NCBI GenBank assembly: GCA_963663775.1
Contig: OY760624.1
Location: forward strand, 62,001-126,000
Length of the DNA stretch: 64,000 nucleotides
Source: G963663775 sp963663775
Lineage (GTDB): Bacteria > Bacillota > Clostridia > Oscillospirales > Butyricicoccaceae
Direction of reading: 5' to 3'
Part shown: positions 52,210-61,466 of the stretch, one piece after another
How the letters are laid out: every line of letters starts with the position of its first letter
How positions within the stretch are numbered: position 1 is the first letter of the stretch
The notes under the pieces: generated by a model
What the model was told of the DNA's origin: nothing
Database searches by the model: none
What the model saw: the letters and a program-made list of their open reading frames with translations, nothing else
Position numbers and translations under genes: made by a program

Positions 52210-53465
52210 AGCGTTTCCTCCATTTTCGCAGGTGTATTTGCAAATGCACCCGCATCTTCTAATTTGGTCATTGCACCGTTGATTAAATATAAATCCCCGC
52301 CCAATTCGGCAGGGATACGGTCAAGGTTTTCCAATGCACGAATGTCGTTTGCTGACATCCATCCATTCTGCCGTGCGGTGGCATAGCCGTTCATACGACT
52401 CTGATAATCACCCCGCAAAAGACCGTCCACATTGAATTTGGTGAAATACTGCGGCTTCTCGCTGTCCCGCAGCAATGCACGATCCATCGCCTGTTCCCAT
52501 CGCACCACCCAAGGGTCAAGTGTGTACTTTACGAACTCCAAAGACTGCTGTTCGATGTTGGAAAAGCTGGATTTCTCCAAATCACCGACCATATGAGGCG
52601 GTATACGGAACATACGGGCGATTTCGTTGATCTGGAATTTGCGGGTTTCCAGAAACTGCGCCTGTTCCGGAGAAATACCGATAGGTTGATATTTCATGCC
52701 CTCTTCTAAAACGGCAACCTTATGTGCATTTGCGCTTCCTTGATAGACGCCGTTCCAGCTTTCTTTGACACGCTGTGGGTCTTTGATCGTGCCTGGATGC
52801 TCCAGAACGCCACCCGGTGCGGCACCATTGGCAAAGAATTTTGCTCCGTATTCCTCCGTAGCGATGGCAAGTCCGATGGCGTTTTTCGCCATGGCAATCG
52901 GACTGTATCCGACCAGACCGTCAAACCCAAGTCCGGGGATATGCAGAACATCTGCGGGATACAGATAAATTTGCTGTGCTTTGCCCATCACCGAAGCATC
53001 CTCGGCGGTACGGCTGTAAAGATAGTACAAATTTCCGTTTATATCCCGATCTACCGTCATTTTGTTGGGCATCAGCGGATACAGTCCGACCACCTCGCCT
53101 TTACCGTTGCGGATAATCTGCGCATAAGCGTTTCCCCATAATAAAAGATGACCCATCAGTGTTTCTCGGAACACAAATGCGGTCATCTCTGGATTCGGCT
53201 CATCATGGAGCAGTTTATAAAGCGGGTGGGTGAGGATTTTTTCCTTGCCGCCGCTGTCGTTATAGTGGGACACCTGCAAAGGCAGGCTTGCGATGGCTTC
53301 CGACAAAATGCGGACACAGGAGTATACAGCTGTCATCTGCATAGCGGTCATTTCATTGACGGACTTTCCAGCGGTGGAATTGCCAAAGAAAAAGCTGTAT
53401 TGGCTGCCGTTCAGGCTGTTTTGGGGTTTGTCGCGGGAACGGAATAAACGGTTAACGATACTCAT
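52206..53465 (-). CDS. Phage portal protein (HK97 family)
   Basis: 419 residues from ATG 53465 (GAGG upstream): SVNEMTAMQMTAVYSCVRIL, SEAIASLPLQV, LLLWGNAYAQIIRNGKGEVV, FQINEIARMFRIPPHMVGDL and LDPWVVRWEQAMDRALL. The dodecameric portal is the DNA gate of the capsid. In the usual order it would follow terL directly; here a toxin-antitoxin pair on the other strand lies between. Confidence 0.95.
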   Translation of the reverse strand: MSIVNRLFRSRDKPQNSLNGSQYSFFFGNSTAGKSVNEMTAMQMTAVYSCVRILSEAIASLPLQVSHYNDSGGKEKILTHPLYKLLHDEPNPEMTAFVFRETLMGHLLLWGNAYAQIIRNGKGEVVGLYPLMPNKMTVDRDINGNLYYLYSRTAEDASVMGKAQQIYLYPADVLHIPGLGFDGLVGYSPIAMAKNAIGLAIATEEYGAKFFANGAAPGGVLEHPGTIKDPQRVKESWNGVYQGSANAHKVAVLEEGMKYQPIGISPEQAQFLETRKFQINEIARMFRIPPHMVGDLEKSSFSNIEQQSLEFVKYTLDPWVVRWEQAMDRALLRDSEKPQYFTKFNVDGLLRGDYQSRMNGYATARQNGWMSANDIRALENLDRIPAELGGDLYLINGAMTKLEDAGAFANTPAKMEETL

Positions 53466-53499
53466 GAAATCATACCTCATAAATTTTTTTGCTCGCCTA

Positions 53500-53532
53500 T
53501 TGCTATTATGATAGCATTTGTGCTATCATAAT
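53500..53532 (+). promoter_or_regulatory. HigBA promoter/operator dyad
   Basis: A perfect inverted repeat ATTATGATAGCA (53505-53516) and TGCTATCATAAT (53521-53532) with a 4-base spacer. TTGCTA and TATCAT within it could be -35 and -10 boxes, so a bound antitoxin would block RNA polymerase. Confidence 0.65.
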
Positions 53533-53570
53533 AATAGAAAATAAGTGTTTAACCTTTGGAGCATACTATA

Positions 53571-53942
53571 ATGTATACAGTCGAATTTTATGAAAAAGCA
53601 AATGGTGAATCCGAATTGTGGGACTTTCTCGAAGCATTGCGCATAAAATCTGAAACAAGCAAGGATGCCCGCATACAATACAAACAGATTAGTCTTTATA
53701 TCCAACTCCTTCAAGATCATGGTACACGGCTTCCAGATAACGTAACCAAATATTTAGCTGATGACATTTGGGAGCTGCGGCCGGGAAACAACCGTGTTTT
53801 CTATTTTTATTACAAAGATAACACCTTTGTTTTACTGCATCATTTTCGCAAAAAATCACAAAAAACGCCACGCACAGAACTCAACAAAGCGAAAATAGAA
53901 CGAGATGATTATTTATCCAGAAAGGAGCCGAATACCATATGA
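53571..53942 (+). CDS. RelE/ParE-fold toxin (phage Gp49/HigB-like)
   Basis: 123 residues from ATG 53571 (GGAG upstream): TVEFYEKANGESELWDFLEA, DIWELRPGNNRVFYFYYKDN and FVLLHHFRKKSQKTPRTELN KA are the Gp49-like HigB pattern, a ribosome-dependent mRNA nuclease in known members. It overlaps the antitoxin start by ATGA, toxin first, as in higBA. Inserted in the opposite direction to the phage genes. Confidence 0.88.
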   Translation: MYTVEFYEKANGESELWDFLEALRIKSETSKDARIQYKQISLYIQLLQDHGTRLPDNVTKYLADDIWELRPGNNRVFYFYYKDNTFVLLHHFRKKSQKTPRTELNKAKIERDDYLSRKEPNTI

Positions 53943-54217
53943 AAACCTGGAATGATTATAAAGCGCATGTAAAAGCGATTAGCCCCTCACACAAAAAGGA
54001 TATAGAAGAAGTTGAAAACCTTTCTGCTATCGTCGGCGCACTGATTGAACAACGAAATGCGCTTGGCATCAGTCAGAGAGAATTGGCTTCTATTTGCGGT
54101 ATTCCGCAGTCCTCTGTTGCAAGAATCGAATCTTTTAAAACAACACCAAACCTCGAAACCTTGCTGAAAATTATGCAGCCACTTGGTCTAAAACTAACCG
54201 TTTCATCTTCAAAATAG
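53939..54217 (+). CDS. HigA-like antitoxin (XRE family)
   Basis: 92 residues: LSAIVGALIEQRNALGISQR, ELASICGIPQSSVARIESFK and TTPNLETLLKIMQPLG form the HTH that binds its own operator, here probably the dyad at 53505-53532. It neutralises the toxin encoded just upstream. It converges on terL with a 53-base gap. Confidence 0.88.
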   Translation: MKTWNDYKAHVKAISPSHKKDIEEVENLSAIVGALIEQRNALGISQRELASICGIPQSSVARIESFKTTPNLETLLKIMQPLGLKLTVSSSK

Positions 54218-54270
54218 CATATTCCTGATTTCTTGTAGGAGCAGATATGATTTTGCTCCTACTTTTTTAT

Positions 54271-55872
54271 TTATATCAACAACAATCCTCTATCATCATA
54301 CACACTGCCGTTATTGCCACTACCACACCGAATCGCACGATCCAGCGCCATAATGGTCGCCACCGCGCCATCAATCTTCTCCGTGGATTTCTCTTTATCA
54401 GGCTTGATATTCCCGGCAGGGTCAGTACGAATAAAGATATTATCCATCATCCAGCGCAAAACCGGGTGTCCGCTGTGGGCAATTTTTTCTTCCAGCGTCA
54501 ATTTCATCAATTCCTTGGTCGGCGGAGACATATCCTTGAACCCTTGTCCGAACGGAACAACCGTGAATCCAAGCGCATCCAGATTCTGCGTCATCTGCAC
54601 CGCACCCCAGCGGTCAAAGGCAATTTCTCGGATGTTGTACTTTGTCCCCAGTTCTTCGATGAACGCTTCGATAAATCCATAATGCACCACATTGCCCTCT
54701 GTGGTCTGCAGAACGCCTTGTTTTTCCCATAAATCATACGGCACATGGTCACGGCGGACACGCAGTTCCAGATTGTCCTCCGGAATCCAGAAATACGGCA
54801 AAACGCTGTATTTCTCGTCCTCATCCTGCGGTGGAAATACGAGCACAAATGCTGTAATGTCGGTAGAGGACGAAAGATCCAGACCGCCATAGCAGACCCG
54901 CCCTTCAAGCAACTTTTCATCCACGGGGAATGCACAGGCATCCCACTTTTCCATCGGCATCCAACGCACCGCCTGCTTGACCCACTGATTGAGCCGAAGC
55001 TGCCGAAACGCATTCTCCTCGGCAGGATTCTGCTTGGCACTCTCGCAGGCGGCTTTGACTTTATCAATGCCGACCGTAATGCCGAGGGACGGGTTCGCTT
55101 TTTTCCACACATTTGGGTCTGTCCAATCATCCTCCTGCGCCGCACCGTAAATAATCGGATAAAAAGTTGGGTCATGCTTGCGCCCATCTATGATATCCAA
55201 GGCCTTTTGGTGCACTTCCCAGCAGATGCTGTTTTGGTTATCTCCGGCGGTGGTGATGAGAAAATACAGCGGCTGCATCCGCGCGTCCCCGCTTCCTTTG
55301 GTCATGACATCGTAGAGTTTGCGGTTCGGTTGTGTATGCAATTCATCAAACACGACCCCATGCGTATTAAAGCCGTGCTTGTTGCCGACATCCGCAGACA
55401 GCACTTGATAGATACTGCCGGTCGGCTGATAAATGAGCCGCTTCTGCGAATCCAGAATCTTGACCCGCTTTGCAAGGGCAGGGCACATCCGCACCATATC
55501 AGCCGCCACGTTAAACACGATGGATGCTTGGTTGCGGTCTGCGGCACATCCATAGACTTCGGCACGTTCCTCGCCATCACCGCAGGTCAGCAGGAGGGCA
55601 ACCGCCGCCGCAAGCTCCCTTTTGCCCATTTTCTTTGGGATTTCCACATACGCGGTATTGAATTGGCGATACCCGTTGGATTTCAGCGTACCGAACACAT
55701 CTCGGACAATCTGTTCCTGCCAGTCGATGAGGGCAAACGGCTTGCCAGACCATGTGCCCTTGGTATGGCACAGTGCTTCGATAAACGCCACGGCATAGTC
55801 CGCGTGCTTCTGGCTGTACACGGAATCTTTCGCCATGAATGGGGTTGGTTTATATTTTTTGAGTTTTCGCAT
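54271..55872 (-). CDS. Phage terminase large subunit with altered Walker A
   Basis: 533 residues from ATG 55872 (AAAGGAGG upstream). ATPase: VEIPKKMGKRELAAAVALLL at the Walker A place, THGVVFDELHTQPN as Walker B; nuclease: YGGLDLSSSTDITAFVLVF and later Asp residues (AFDRWGAVQM; KIDGAVATIMALDRAI). The usual PKKNGKS/T is PKKMGKR, so the Mg/ATP-binding Ser/Thr after Lys84 is Arg85. This would be expected to impair packaging. No terS lies upstream. Confidence 0.92.
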   Translation of the reverse strand: MRKLKKYKPTPFMAKDSVYSQKHADYAVAFIEALCHTKGTWSGKPFALIDWQEQIVRDVFGTLKSNGYRQFNTAYVEIPKKMGKRELAAAVALLLTCGDGEERAEVYGCAADRNQASIVFNVAADMVRMCPALAKRVKILDSQKRLIYQPTGSIYQVLSADVGNKHGFNTHGVVFDELHTQPNRKLYDVMTKGSGDARMQPLYFLITTAGDNQNSICWEVHQKALDIIDGRKHDPTFYPIIYGAAQEDDWTDPNVWKKANPSLGITVGIDKVKAACESAKQNPAEENAFRQLRLNQWVKQAVRWMPMEKWDACAFPVDEKLLEGRVCYGGLDLSSSTDITAFVLVFPPQDEDEKYSVLPYFWIPEDNLELRVRRDHVPYDLWEKQGVLQTTEGNVVHYGFIEAFIEELGTKYNIREIAFDRWGAVQMTQNLDALGFTVVPFGQGFKDMSPPTKELMKLTLEEKIAHSGHPVLRWMMDNIFIRTDPAGNIKPDKEKSTEKIDGAVATIMALDRAIRCGSGNNGSVYDDRGLLLI

Positions 55873-56016
55873 GGCGAAGTCCTCCTTCTTTGTAAAATAG
55901 GCAAACAAAAAGAACCGCTTCGCAGCAGTTCCAGAATGCCGCACACGGGGCGGTGTTTCCCTGTGTGCGCTTTTTCAGCGGTTATTGAAAACAGCTACCA
56001 CCCTTGCCTTGGCGGC

Positions 56017-56916
56017 TCAGCGTACCCCAAATCGCCAAGCCGCCGAACCGTCCAGATGGGTACAAAGGTGCTCTCGGCAATTTTTGAACCCTTCCCCAAT
56101 CAAGCCGATGCGGTTGAGGTAGGTGCGCATAGCGAATTTCTCATTTTCAACCTGCGGTTTCTTGGCACTTGCACTTTTTTGCGTCAGTGCTTGGTGGTTC
56201 AAGGCAAGGGCAAGGACGATATCACTTCTGACCTTGCCTGCGTGCAGAGTGCTGTTGAACCCCCGCAGTTCCACGGTATGGTGTCCCGTGAAAAAGCTGT
56301 GCAAATTCAAAAAATGATAGCGGCTGGAATGGTAATGCGCACTTTGACTTTCATGATAGCCTGCATACCAGAGTTCCCGCACTTTCTCCATGGTGGTCGG
56401 CTTCTCTCGGTTCATCTTTTCCACCAAAGCGGCATCCATCTTTTTGCAGTACCGCATCCGCTCCGCTTCAATCTGCAGTGCTTTGTAGAAAAGGTCGTTT
56501 TTGCTCGCCACGATGTTAATGAAGTTGCGGATGCTCCGCACGGTGTGTTTTGCCCCATCCAGATGGATGTGAATGCCGCAGGAGGAGTTTACAAATGCAC
56601 CTGCATGGCGTAGCTGTCGGATGAGCTCCTGCAAGATTTCGATCTCCTGTTCATAGAACAATATTGGGCTAACCAGTTCCACACTGTATGCTCGGTCGGC
56701 ACTTGTTTTTCTGCCGGACTGCCGTTTCTGGCAGGAAATACTGCCATCACTCATGCATTTCCAGATACGACCATCTGGTGCTGTGATTTCATAGGTGCCG
56801 TAGTGCGTGCCGATATAGCGAACCGTACCTCCAAGGTATACGGCGATGGTGTTTGCGGCTTGTTCCCTCGTGATGCCGGTAAATTCAATTTCTATACCAA
56901 ATGGTGTAGAAAGCAT
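56017..56916 (-). CDS. Amidoligase-fold phage protein
   Basis: 299 residues from ATG 56916 (AAAGGGG upstream). FGIEIEFTGITREQAANTIA, NSSCGIHIHLDGAKHTV and HHTVELRGFNSTLHAGKV are the COOH-NH2 ligase (putative amidoligase) motifs, with Glu and His residues for metal-ATP. The C-terminal 40 residues (LNRIGLIGEGFKNCREHLCT) resemble the end of the protein at 57253. The substrate is unknown. Such genes are frequent upstream of terminase in clostridial prophages. Confidence 0.82.
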   Translation of the reverse strand: MLSTPFGIEIEFTGITREQAANTIAVYLGGTVRYIGTHYGTYEITAPDGRIWKCMSDGSISCQKRQSGRKTSADRAYSVELVSPILFYEQEIEILQELIRQLRHAGAFVNSSCGIHIHLDGAKHTVRSIRNFINIVASKNDLFYKALQIEAERMRYCKKMDAALVEKMNREKPTTMEKVRELWYAGYHESQSAHYHSSRYHFLNLHSFFTGHHTVELRGFNSTLHAGKVRSDIVLALALNHQALTQKSASAKKPQVENEKFAMRTYLNRIGLIGEGFKNCREHLCTHLDGSAAWRFGVR

Positions 56917-57041
56917 GGGATTTCCCCTTTCAAGCGTGTGTTTTTCCGTTTCGATAGTCACATATTCGCTCTAATCGGAGAAGATAGCAAGTCGTTACAA
57001 CGTTATAATTTACACAAGGTTTTACATGAAAATGCGTGTAT

Positions 57042-57269
57042 TTATGGCGTTACGATACGGCACTGATCTGCACCATAGACCACGCCCAGACTGCTTCCGC
57101 AGTCCCAGCTTACATGAATCGTGCCCATATCGTCCACTTGGATGACGGTGCCCATATCACCGGGTTTCAACTGGGAATACGGGTCATTCATACGCACGAG
57201 AGCCACCCGCGTACCTGGGATATAGGTCTTGCGCAGGGCAAGCAATGCATTTTTATCGATTTGTTTCAT
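57042..57269 (-). CDS. DUF4314 protein
   Basis: 75 residues from ATG 57269: TYIPGTRVALVRMNDPYSQL, KPGDMGTVIQVDDMGTIHVS, WDCGSSLGVV. An SH3-like beta barrel of the DUF4314 family, common in phage accessory cassettes, with no known activity. It overlaps the preceding gene by 17 bases. Confidence 0.82.
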   Translation of the reverse strand: MKQIDKNALLALRKTYIPGTRVALVRMNDPYSQLKPGDMGTVIQVDDMGTIHVSWDCGSSLGVVYGADQCRIVTP

Positions 57270-57891
57270 CTTGGGACACCTCTCTTCGATTGGATTTGAA
57301 AGCGCTGTTTCCGCTGAGATGCTGTAAAAGGATTTTGCGGCTCTTTTTATAGGCTGTGCCCACAAAACCAATCCGCATCAGAAAACAGCGGAATGTGTAT
57401 TTTTCGTTTTCCGTGGGTTTTTCGGTTGCCGTGACATAGCGGAGCGTTTCAGCGAATGCACACAGCTTCCAAAAGAACAATCCTGCCGCTACCGTCCTAT
57501 CCTGCGGCAGTGCATCCAATTTTAGTGTCAATATAGGTTCGGTTTCAGATGCTGCAACACGGATTTCGGACTGTAGCGCATGGCGAATCAGTGTTCCTTT
57601 CGCCTGCAGAAGATTGCGCAGTCGATGCATACACGGCATCTCTGTTCCTGAAAACTCGAAGTTGATTTGTGTTTTGATTTCTACCGCGTCCAGTACCTGT
57701 TGCAGTTCCTCAAAGCAATCCTCGGTCAGTTCGCGAGTCAGCGCACCGTTTTTATCGATGCGCCAAGCGCCTGCTTCATAGGAAAAGGTCGGTGCACCGC
57801 AGTAACTAACATCTGTTTGTGTCAGCTCCGCAATCGTGTAGATGGCGGCTTTGCGCTGTTCTGTGTCTGTTTTTAAGGTGATTTTGAGCAT
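57253..57891 (-). CDS. Phage accessory protein with amidoligase-like C-terminus
   Basis: 212 residues from ATG 57891 (AGGCAGG upstream). The first 150 residues have no recognised motif. The end, FRCFLMRIGFVGTAYKKSRK ILLQHLSGNSAF, lines up with the C-terminus of the amidoligase two genes downstream. Similar genes are labelled virulence-related in clostridial prophages, without evidence. The shared end suggests a common binding partner. Confidence 0.6.
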   Translation of the reverse strand: MLKITLKTDTEQRKAAIYTIAELTQTDVSYCGAPTFSYEAGAWRIDKNGALTRELTEDCFEELQQVLDAVEIKTQINFEFSGTEMPCMHRLRNLLQAKGTLIRHALQSEIRVAASETEPILTLKLDALPQDRTVAAGLFFWKLCAFAETLRYVTATEKPTENEKYTFRCFLMRIGFVGTAYKKSRKILLQHLSGNSAFKSNRREVSQDETNR

Positions 57892-57988
57892 GATTTGTAC
57901 CTGCCTTTCTGTTTGGTGAGTACATATATCACTCAAAACGATGTAAATTGCAAGTGAAATCCGATACTTTTCTGTAATTTGGAATATG

Positions 57989-59521
57989 TCACAGTTGTTT
58001 TACATCATGTTTCCCTTCGTTTTCCGTTTCTGCTTGTACGATACCCATCAGCACAAAGCAGACACAGGGCAGTGCCACGCCGTTGCCCCACATCTTGTAT
58101 TCGGCAGCATCGGAGCGGGGATTTCGCAGCCATTTGAGGAGTTGGTTTCTGGTTTTCGGTTTACGGCTTTTTCCAAGAATGCGGCGATGCGTTTCCCATA
58201 CTTTCGACCAAAATGCAAGTTCCTCCTCGGTTGAATTTTCTGTGCCCAAATCATCACACCACCCATCTGGAAAACCCTGCAAACGGGCACATTCGGTAGG
58301 AGTCAACCTGCGGACAATGTAATCTGTGACAGGTTTTACGATTTGCGGATCTTTATAATCCCGTGCCATCAGCGTAGCCGCTGTTTCTTCGTGCACCTCG
58401 GCATAGCCGCCGACTGTCATAGCATAGGCAACGGCGTGATGGTCAACGGTATTCAGCGTGAAGGAAACTTCCTCGTCCATGCCACAGCCTTGCGGCCCGT
58501 TGTTATCTTTGCGCCCAATCATAGAACCCTGTAGCGCAACCACCGCAATGCCGCCTTGATTACAGCCGGGGTTGCCGCCGTTTGCATCCAGTGTCCGAGC
58601 GGTTTCCGCTTCATAAATACCGCTGTTTGGGTTGCTCGACTGCATAGAATTGGACTTGTCCGAGCAGATGCCGTACGCTGTCGGCACAAAAATCGTCTGG
58701 TTGTTATGGCAAGAAAGTGTAGCGGACAAATCATCCTGTACCAGTGCACCTTTCCCACCGCCATCACATCCAGAGCGGATTTTTAAGGTTTTTGGAGCAT
58801 TCATCACGAGCGGCACATTCATCCCACCCGTTCCCATACGCGAGGTCAGCGTCTGCACCAAACCATCCTCGGATACTTTGCATCGTCCGTCTGTCGGATG
58901 ATTTTCAATCGCAACCCCTGGAACAGTTCCTGTGCGAAGCGTGGGTGCGGTTTCTTCCGCATATCCAATGCTTCGGCTGTTCGCAGAATGCTCGGTGCAG
59001 AACCCCGCAGACTGTACATTCAAGCAAGTTACGCAGTTGCCTGCCGTTCCAGTGCCGTCCGCAGCAGTTCCGGCAATTCCTTGCCACGTACTGAAGCACG
59101 GCGTAAAATCCCTTGACACGCCTTGGCGCTCAAATAGTATTTCTCCGGCACATCCGCCTGCAAAATCTGCGACAAGGTAGATTCTGCGGCGGCGTTGGGG
59201 CACTCCGAAATATTGCGCATCGATAGTGCGGTACGCAATGCTGTATCCGTCTCCCAGGTAGCAGTCGGCGTAGGGCCATTTCCCATTGTCAGTCGCAGGC
59301 ACCTCGGCGGTCGGTTCGATGACTTGGAAGAGCGCATCGAGCACGGCTTTGAAATCTGCGCCTTGATTGGAACTGAATGCACCGGGGACGTTTTCCCAGA
59401 TGCAGTAGCGGGGGTATTTTCCATTGGTTTTCTCCCTCATTTCTCGGATAATGCGGATGGCTTCATAAAACAGAATAGACTGCTTGCCGTCCAATCCGGC
59501 TCGTTTGCCTGCCACCGACAT
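57989..59521 (-). pseudogene. Phage C5-cytosine DNA methyltransferase lacking motifs I-IV
   Basis: The frame begins MSVAGKRAGLDGKQSILFYE, the stretch that normally follows the catalytic PCQ, and keeps WENVPGAFSSNQG (motif VI), YFGVPQRRRRIYLVADF (motif VIII), a long variable region with several SxTL-type repeats, LTPTECARLQGFPDGW (motif IX) and WGNGVALPCV (motif X). The SAM-binding motif I and the catalytic Cys are missing. A palindrome lies immediately upstream. Inactive as it stands. Confidence 0.85.
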
Positions 59522-59525
59522 ATCA

Positions 59526-59551
59526 GTGTTATCCCGAATTCAGGATAACAC
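59526..59551. repeat. Palindrome at the methyltransferase break point
   Basis: GTGTTATCC (59526-59534) and GGATAACAC (59543-59551) flank CGAATTCA. GTTATCCCGAA recurs at about 59571 and GGGATAA near 59632. These repeats sit exactly where the methylase gene is cut. Confidence 0.6.
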
Positions 59552-59666
59552 CGATTATGCCGAGAAAATAGTTATCCCGAAGACAGCCACGAATCCTTGC
59601 AATAGCAAGATTTTTCGTGAAAATCCTCGGGATAATAAATGCTGTTTCTGCTTTAGCATGTGTTTG

Positions 59667-59695
59667 ATGACAGGGTCTTAAAACTATGGTACAAT
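59667..59695 (+). promoter_or_regulatory. Promoter of the DUF2807 gene
   Basis: ATGACA (59667-59672), 17-base spacer ending TATGG, TACAAT (59690-59695), 62 bases before the start codon. Confidence 0.55.
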
Positions 59696-59757
59696 ATTTA
59701 CCAGTAGATGCCACTTAATCCGTACTAATGCCTATTACTGAGGAGGAGTGTATAAAA

Positions 59758-60645
59758 ATGAATAGAGTGTTTGAAAATCAAGAAATAATGGTTTTAAGCA
59801 ACAAAGAGATTGCCGAAAACAACGGGAATTTTTTAACATTTGCTGATGGAAGTTCTGTTGATATCATTACGCGTACTGTTACTAACAGAGGCTCAGGAGA
59901 AGTTATTATTAAGGATTTACCACTATGGCCTCCGATGACGGATATTCTTAAAAAGCAGCTAACATTTGATACTATTAAACATCTTAGTGTAAGTGGGGAT
60001 ATGAATAATATAATTATTCTTCCAAGTGAAGAAGCCGACTGCCTTGTATCAATAGGGGGAGCCGATGATTTTGTTCAAAACAGTTCCATTTATCAACAGG
60101 GTGATAACCTGTACATTGAAACTCCTGAAAGTAAAAGTAATGTTCACATCAACGTGGGAAGCATATGGGTAAATGGTAAGCGGCTCCCGCCTCGGCTTGA
60201 AGAAGATTTTGGGTACATCGAAATTAAGTGTAATAGCCTATACAGTCTCTACGTTAATGGCTCTGGTTCAGGTAACATCTTTTCTCAAGTACCTATAAAA
60301 AATTTAAAAGCGAAGATCAAAGGATCAACATTAATTGACGCAATTCAGTTGGAAAATGCGGATCTTAATATTTCCGGTAGTGGTAGCTTGATTACGGATG
60401 AATTAAATGGTGTTCTATATGGCCGTGTTTCCGGGTCAGGGAGTATAGATATCTTAACCGGAGTAATTGATAATGCCGATGTTGCGATTAGTGGATCTGG
60501 TGATCTTACGATTGGCGCACTTGTTAAAATAGCCACGTTGTCTCACTCCGGATCCGGAAATATGATGATTGCCCATGTGCTTGATGAGTACACTGCACAA
60601 GGGAGTGGCTCTGGTTCCATAAGAGTGTTAAAAACAGGAATCTAA
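59758..60645 (+). CDS. DUF2807 (GIN-domain) beta-helix protein, no signal peptide
   Basis: 295 residues from ATG 59758 (GAGGAGG upstream). The second half is a run of repeated strands with S-G-S-G turns (YVNGSGSGNIF; NISGSGSLITDEL; RVSGSGSIDILTG; AISGSGDLTIGAL; HSGSGNMMIAH; QGSGSGSIRVL), the GIN/DUF2807 pattern of a right-handed beta-solenoid. Relatives are usually exported or membrane anchored; here the N-terminus (MNRVFENQEIMVLSNKEIAE) has no signal or membrane segment, so it is probably cytoplasmic. Function unknown. Confidence 0.8.
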   Translation: MNRVFENQEIMVLSNKEIAENNGNFLTFADGSSVDIITRTVTNRGSGEVIIKDLPLWPPMTDILKKQLTFDTIKHLSVSGDMNNIIILPSEEADCLVSIGGADDFVQNSSIYQQGDNLYIETPESKSNVHINVGSIWVNGKRLPPRLEEDFGYIEIKCNSLYSLYVNGSGSGNIFSQVPIKNLKAKIKGSTLIDAIQLENADLNISGSGSLITDELNGVLYGRVSGSGSIDILTGVIDNADVAISGSGDLTIGALVKIATLSHSGSGNMMIAHVLDEYTAQGSGSGSIRVLKTGI

Positions 60646-60653
60646 CTCAAACA

Positions 60654-60686
60654 ATATCCCGAGAGGTAACTTGACTCTCGGGATAT
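60654..60686. terminator. 12-bp perfect hairpin between convergent genes
   Basis: ATATCCCGAGAG (60654-60665) pairs with CTCTCGGGATAT (60675-60686). It serves the DUF2807 gene and the converging recombinase fragment. Confidence 0.75.
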
Positions 60687-60692
60687 GTTATA

Positions 60693-61466
60693 TCACCGCA
60701 GTCCGCACAGCTTACGCAGCATCTCGTCATCATTCTTCCAGATAGGCTCTGCGTCGGGAATAGCACCCCGGGCTTTTTCGCCCTTCTGGATAGCGGCACG
60801 CTTCATTTCCGTGTCTGCATAGGCGTAGATTTTTGTCGTTTCCACATTGGCATGCCCCAGGAATTCAGAAAGCAGAGCTAGTGGCATACCATCTCGGTAT
60901 AAATGGATTGCTCTTGTATGTCGGAGTTGGTGAGGATGTACCCTGTTTGGCATCTCGGGGCATAAGTGTTGTGCCTGTTCACCATATTTTTTCATAAAGC
61001 AGGCAGCATTGTCAGGAGACATCCGGTGCCGTTCGCCATGAGAAGCGGTAAAGAAGAAATAGTCACTCCCTTTTCTTGTAGGTACCGGATGAAACTGCGC
61101 CAGATATTGCTCGCAGTGTCTGGCTGTCTGTAGCATCAGGGGAACTAAGCGCATTTTGTTGCCTTTCCCTGTGAGATAGGCAGTAGGGTAACCAGAATTC
61201 AGCCGCAAATCCTGCACTCTTAGATCCAGCAGCTCGCTGCACCTTGCAGCAGAATCATACATGACTGTCATAAACACCATATTCCGGTACTCTGAGTTCT
61301 TGGAAATATCCGGCTGTGCCAACAATGCTTTTAAAGAACTTTCTGTAAGAAATTCCACAATCCGCCCTTGCTCATTTTGCGTAGGGATCTTTTTCAGTTT
61401 CATGTGGAGATCGATTTGAGCGCAGTCCATCATACCGGCATATTTGAAAAAAGATCGCAGCACCAT
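60693..61466 (-). pseudogene. Tyrosine recombinase catalytic domain, N-terminus missing
   Basis: 257 codons starting in the middle of the core-binding domain (LRSFFKYAGMMDCAQIDLHM). The catalytic domain is complete: DSAARCSELLDLRVQDL (Arg), HPHQLRHTRAIHLYRD (His-x-x-Arg), FLGHANVETTKIYAYAD (Tyr). ATG 61463 overlaps the stop of the truncated hsdM (TAATG), which is a chance result of a deletion or recombination joining two gene pieces. Confidence 0.85.

Noticed and set aside
54745..56613. A 622-codon open frame on the plus strand
   Set aside because: It runs antisense to terL and the amidoligase gene, has no ribosome site or known domain, and reflects the codon bias of the genes below it.
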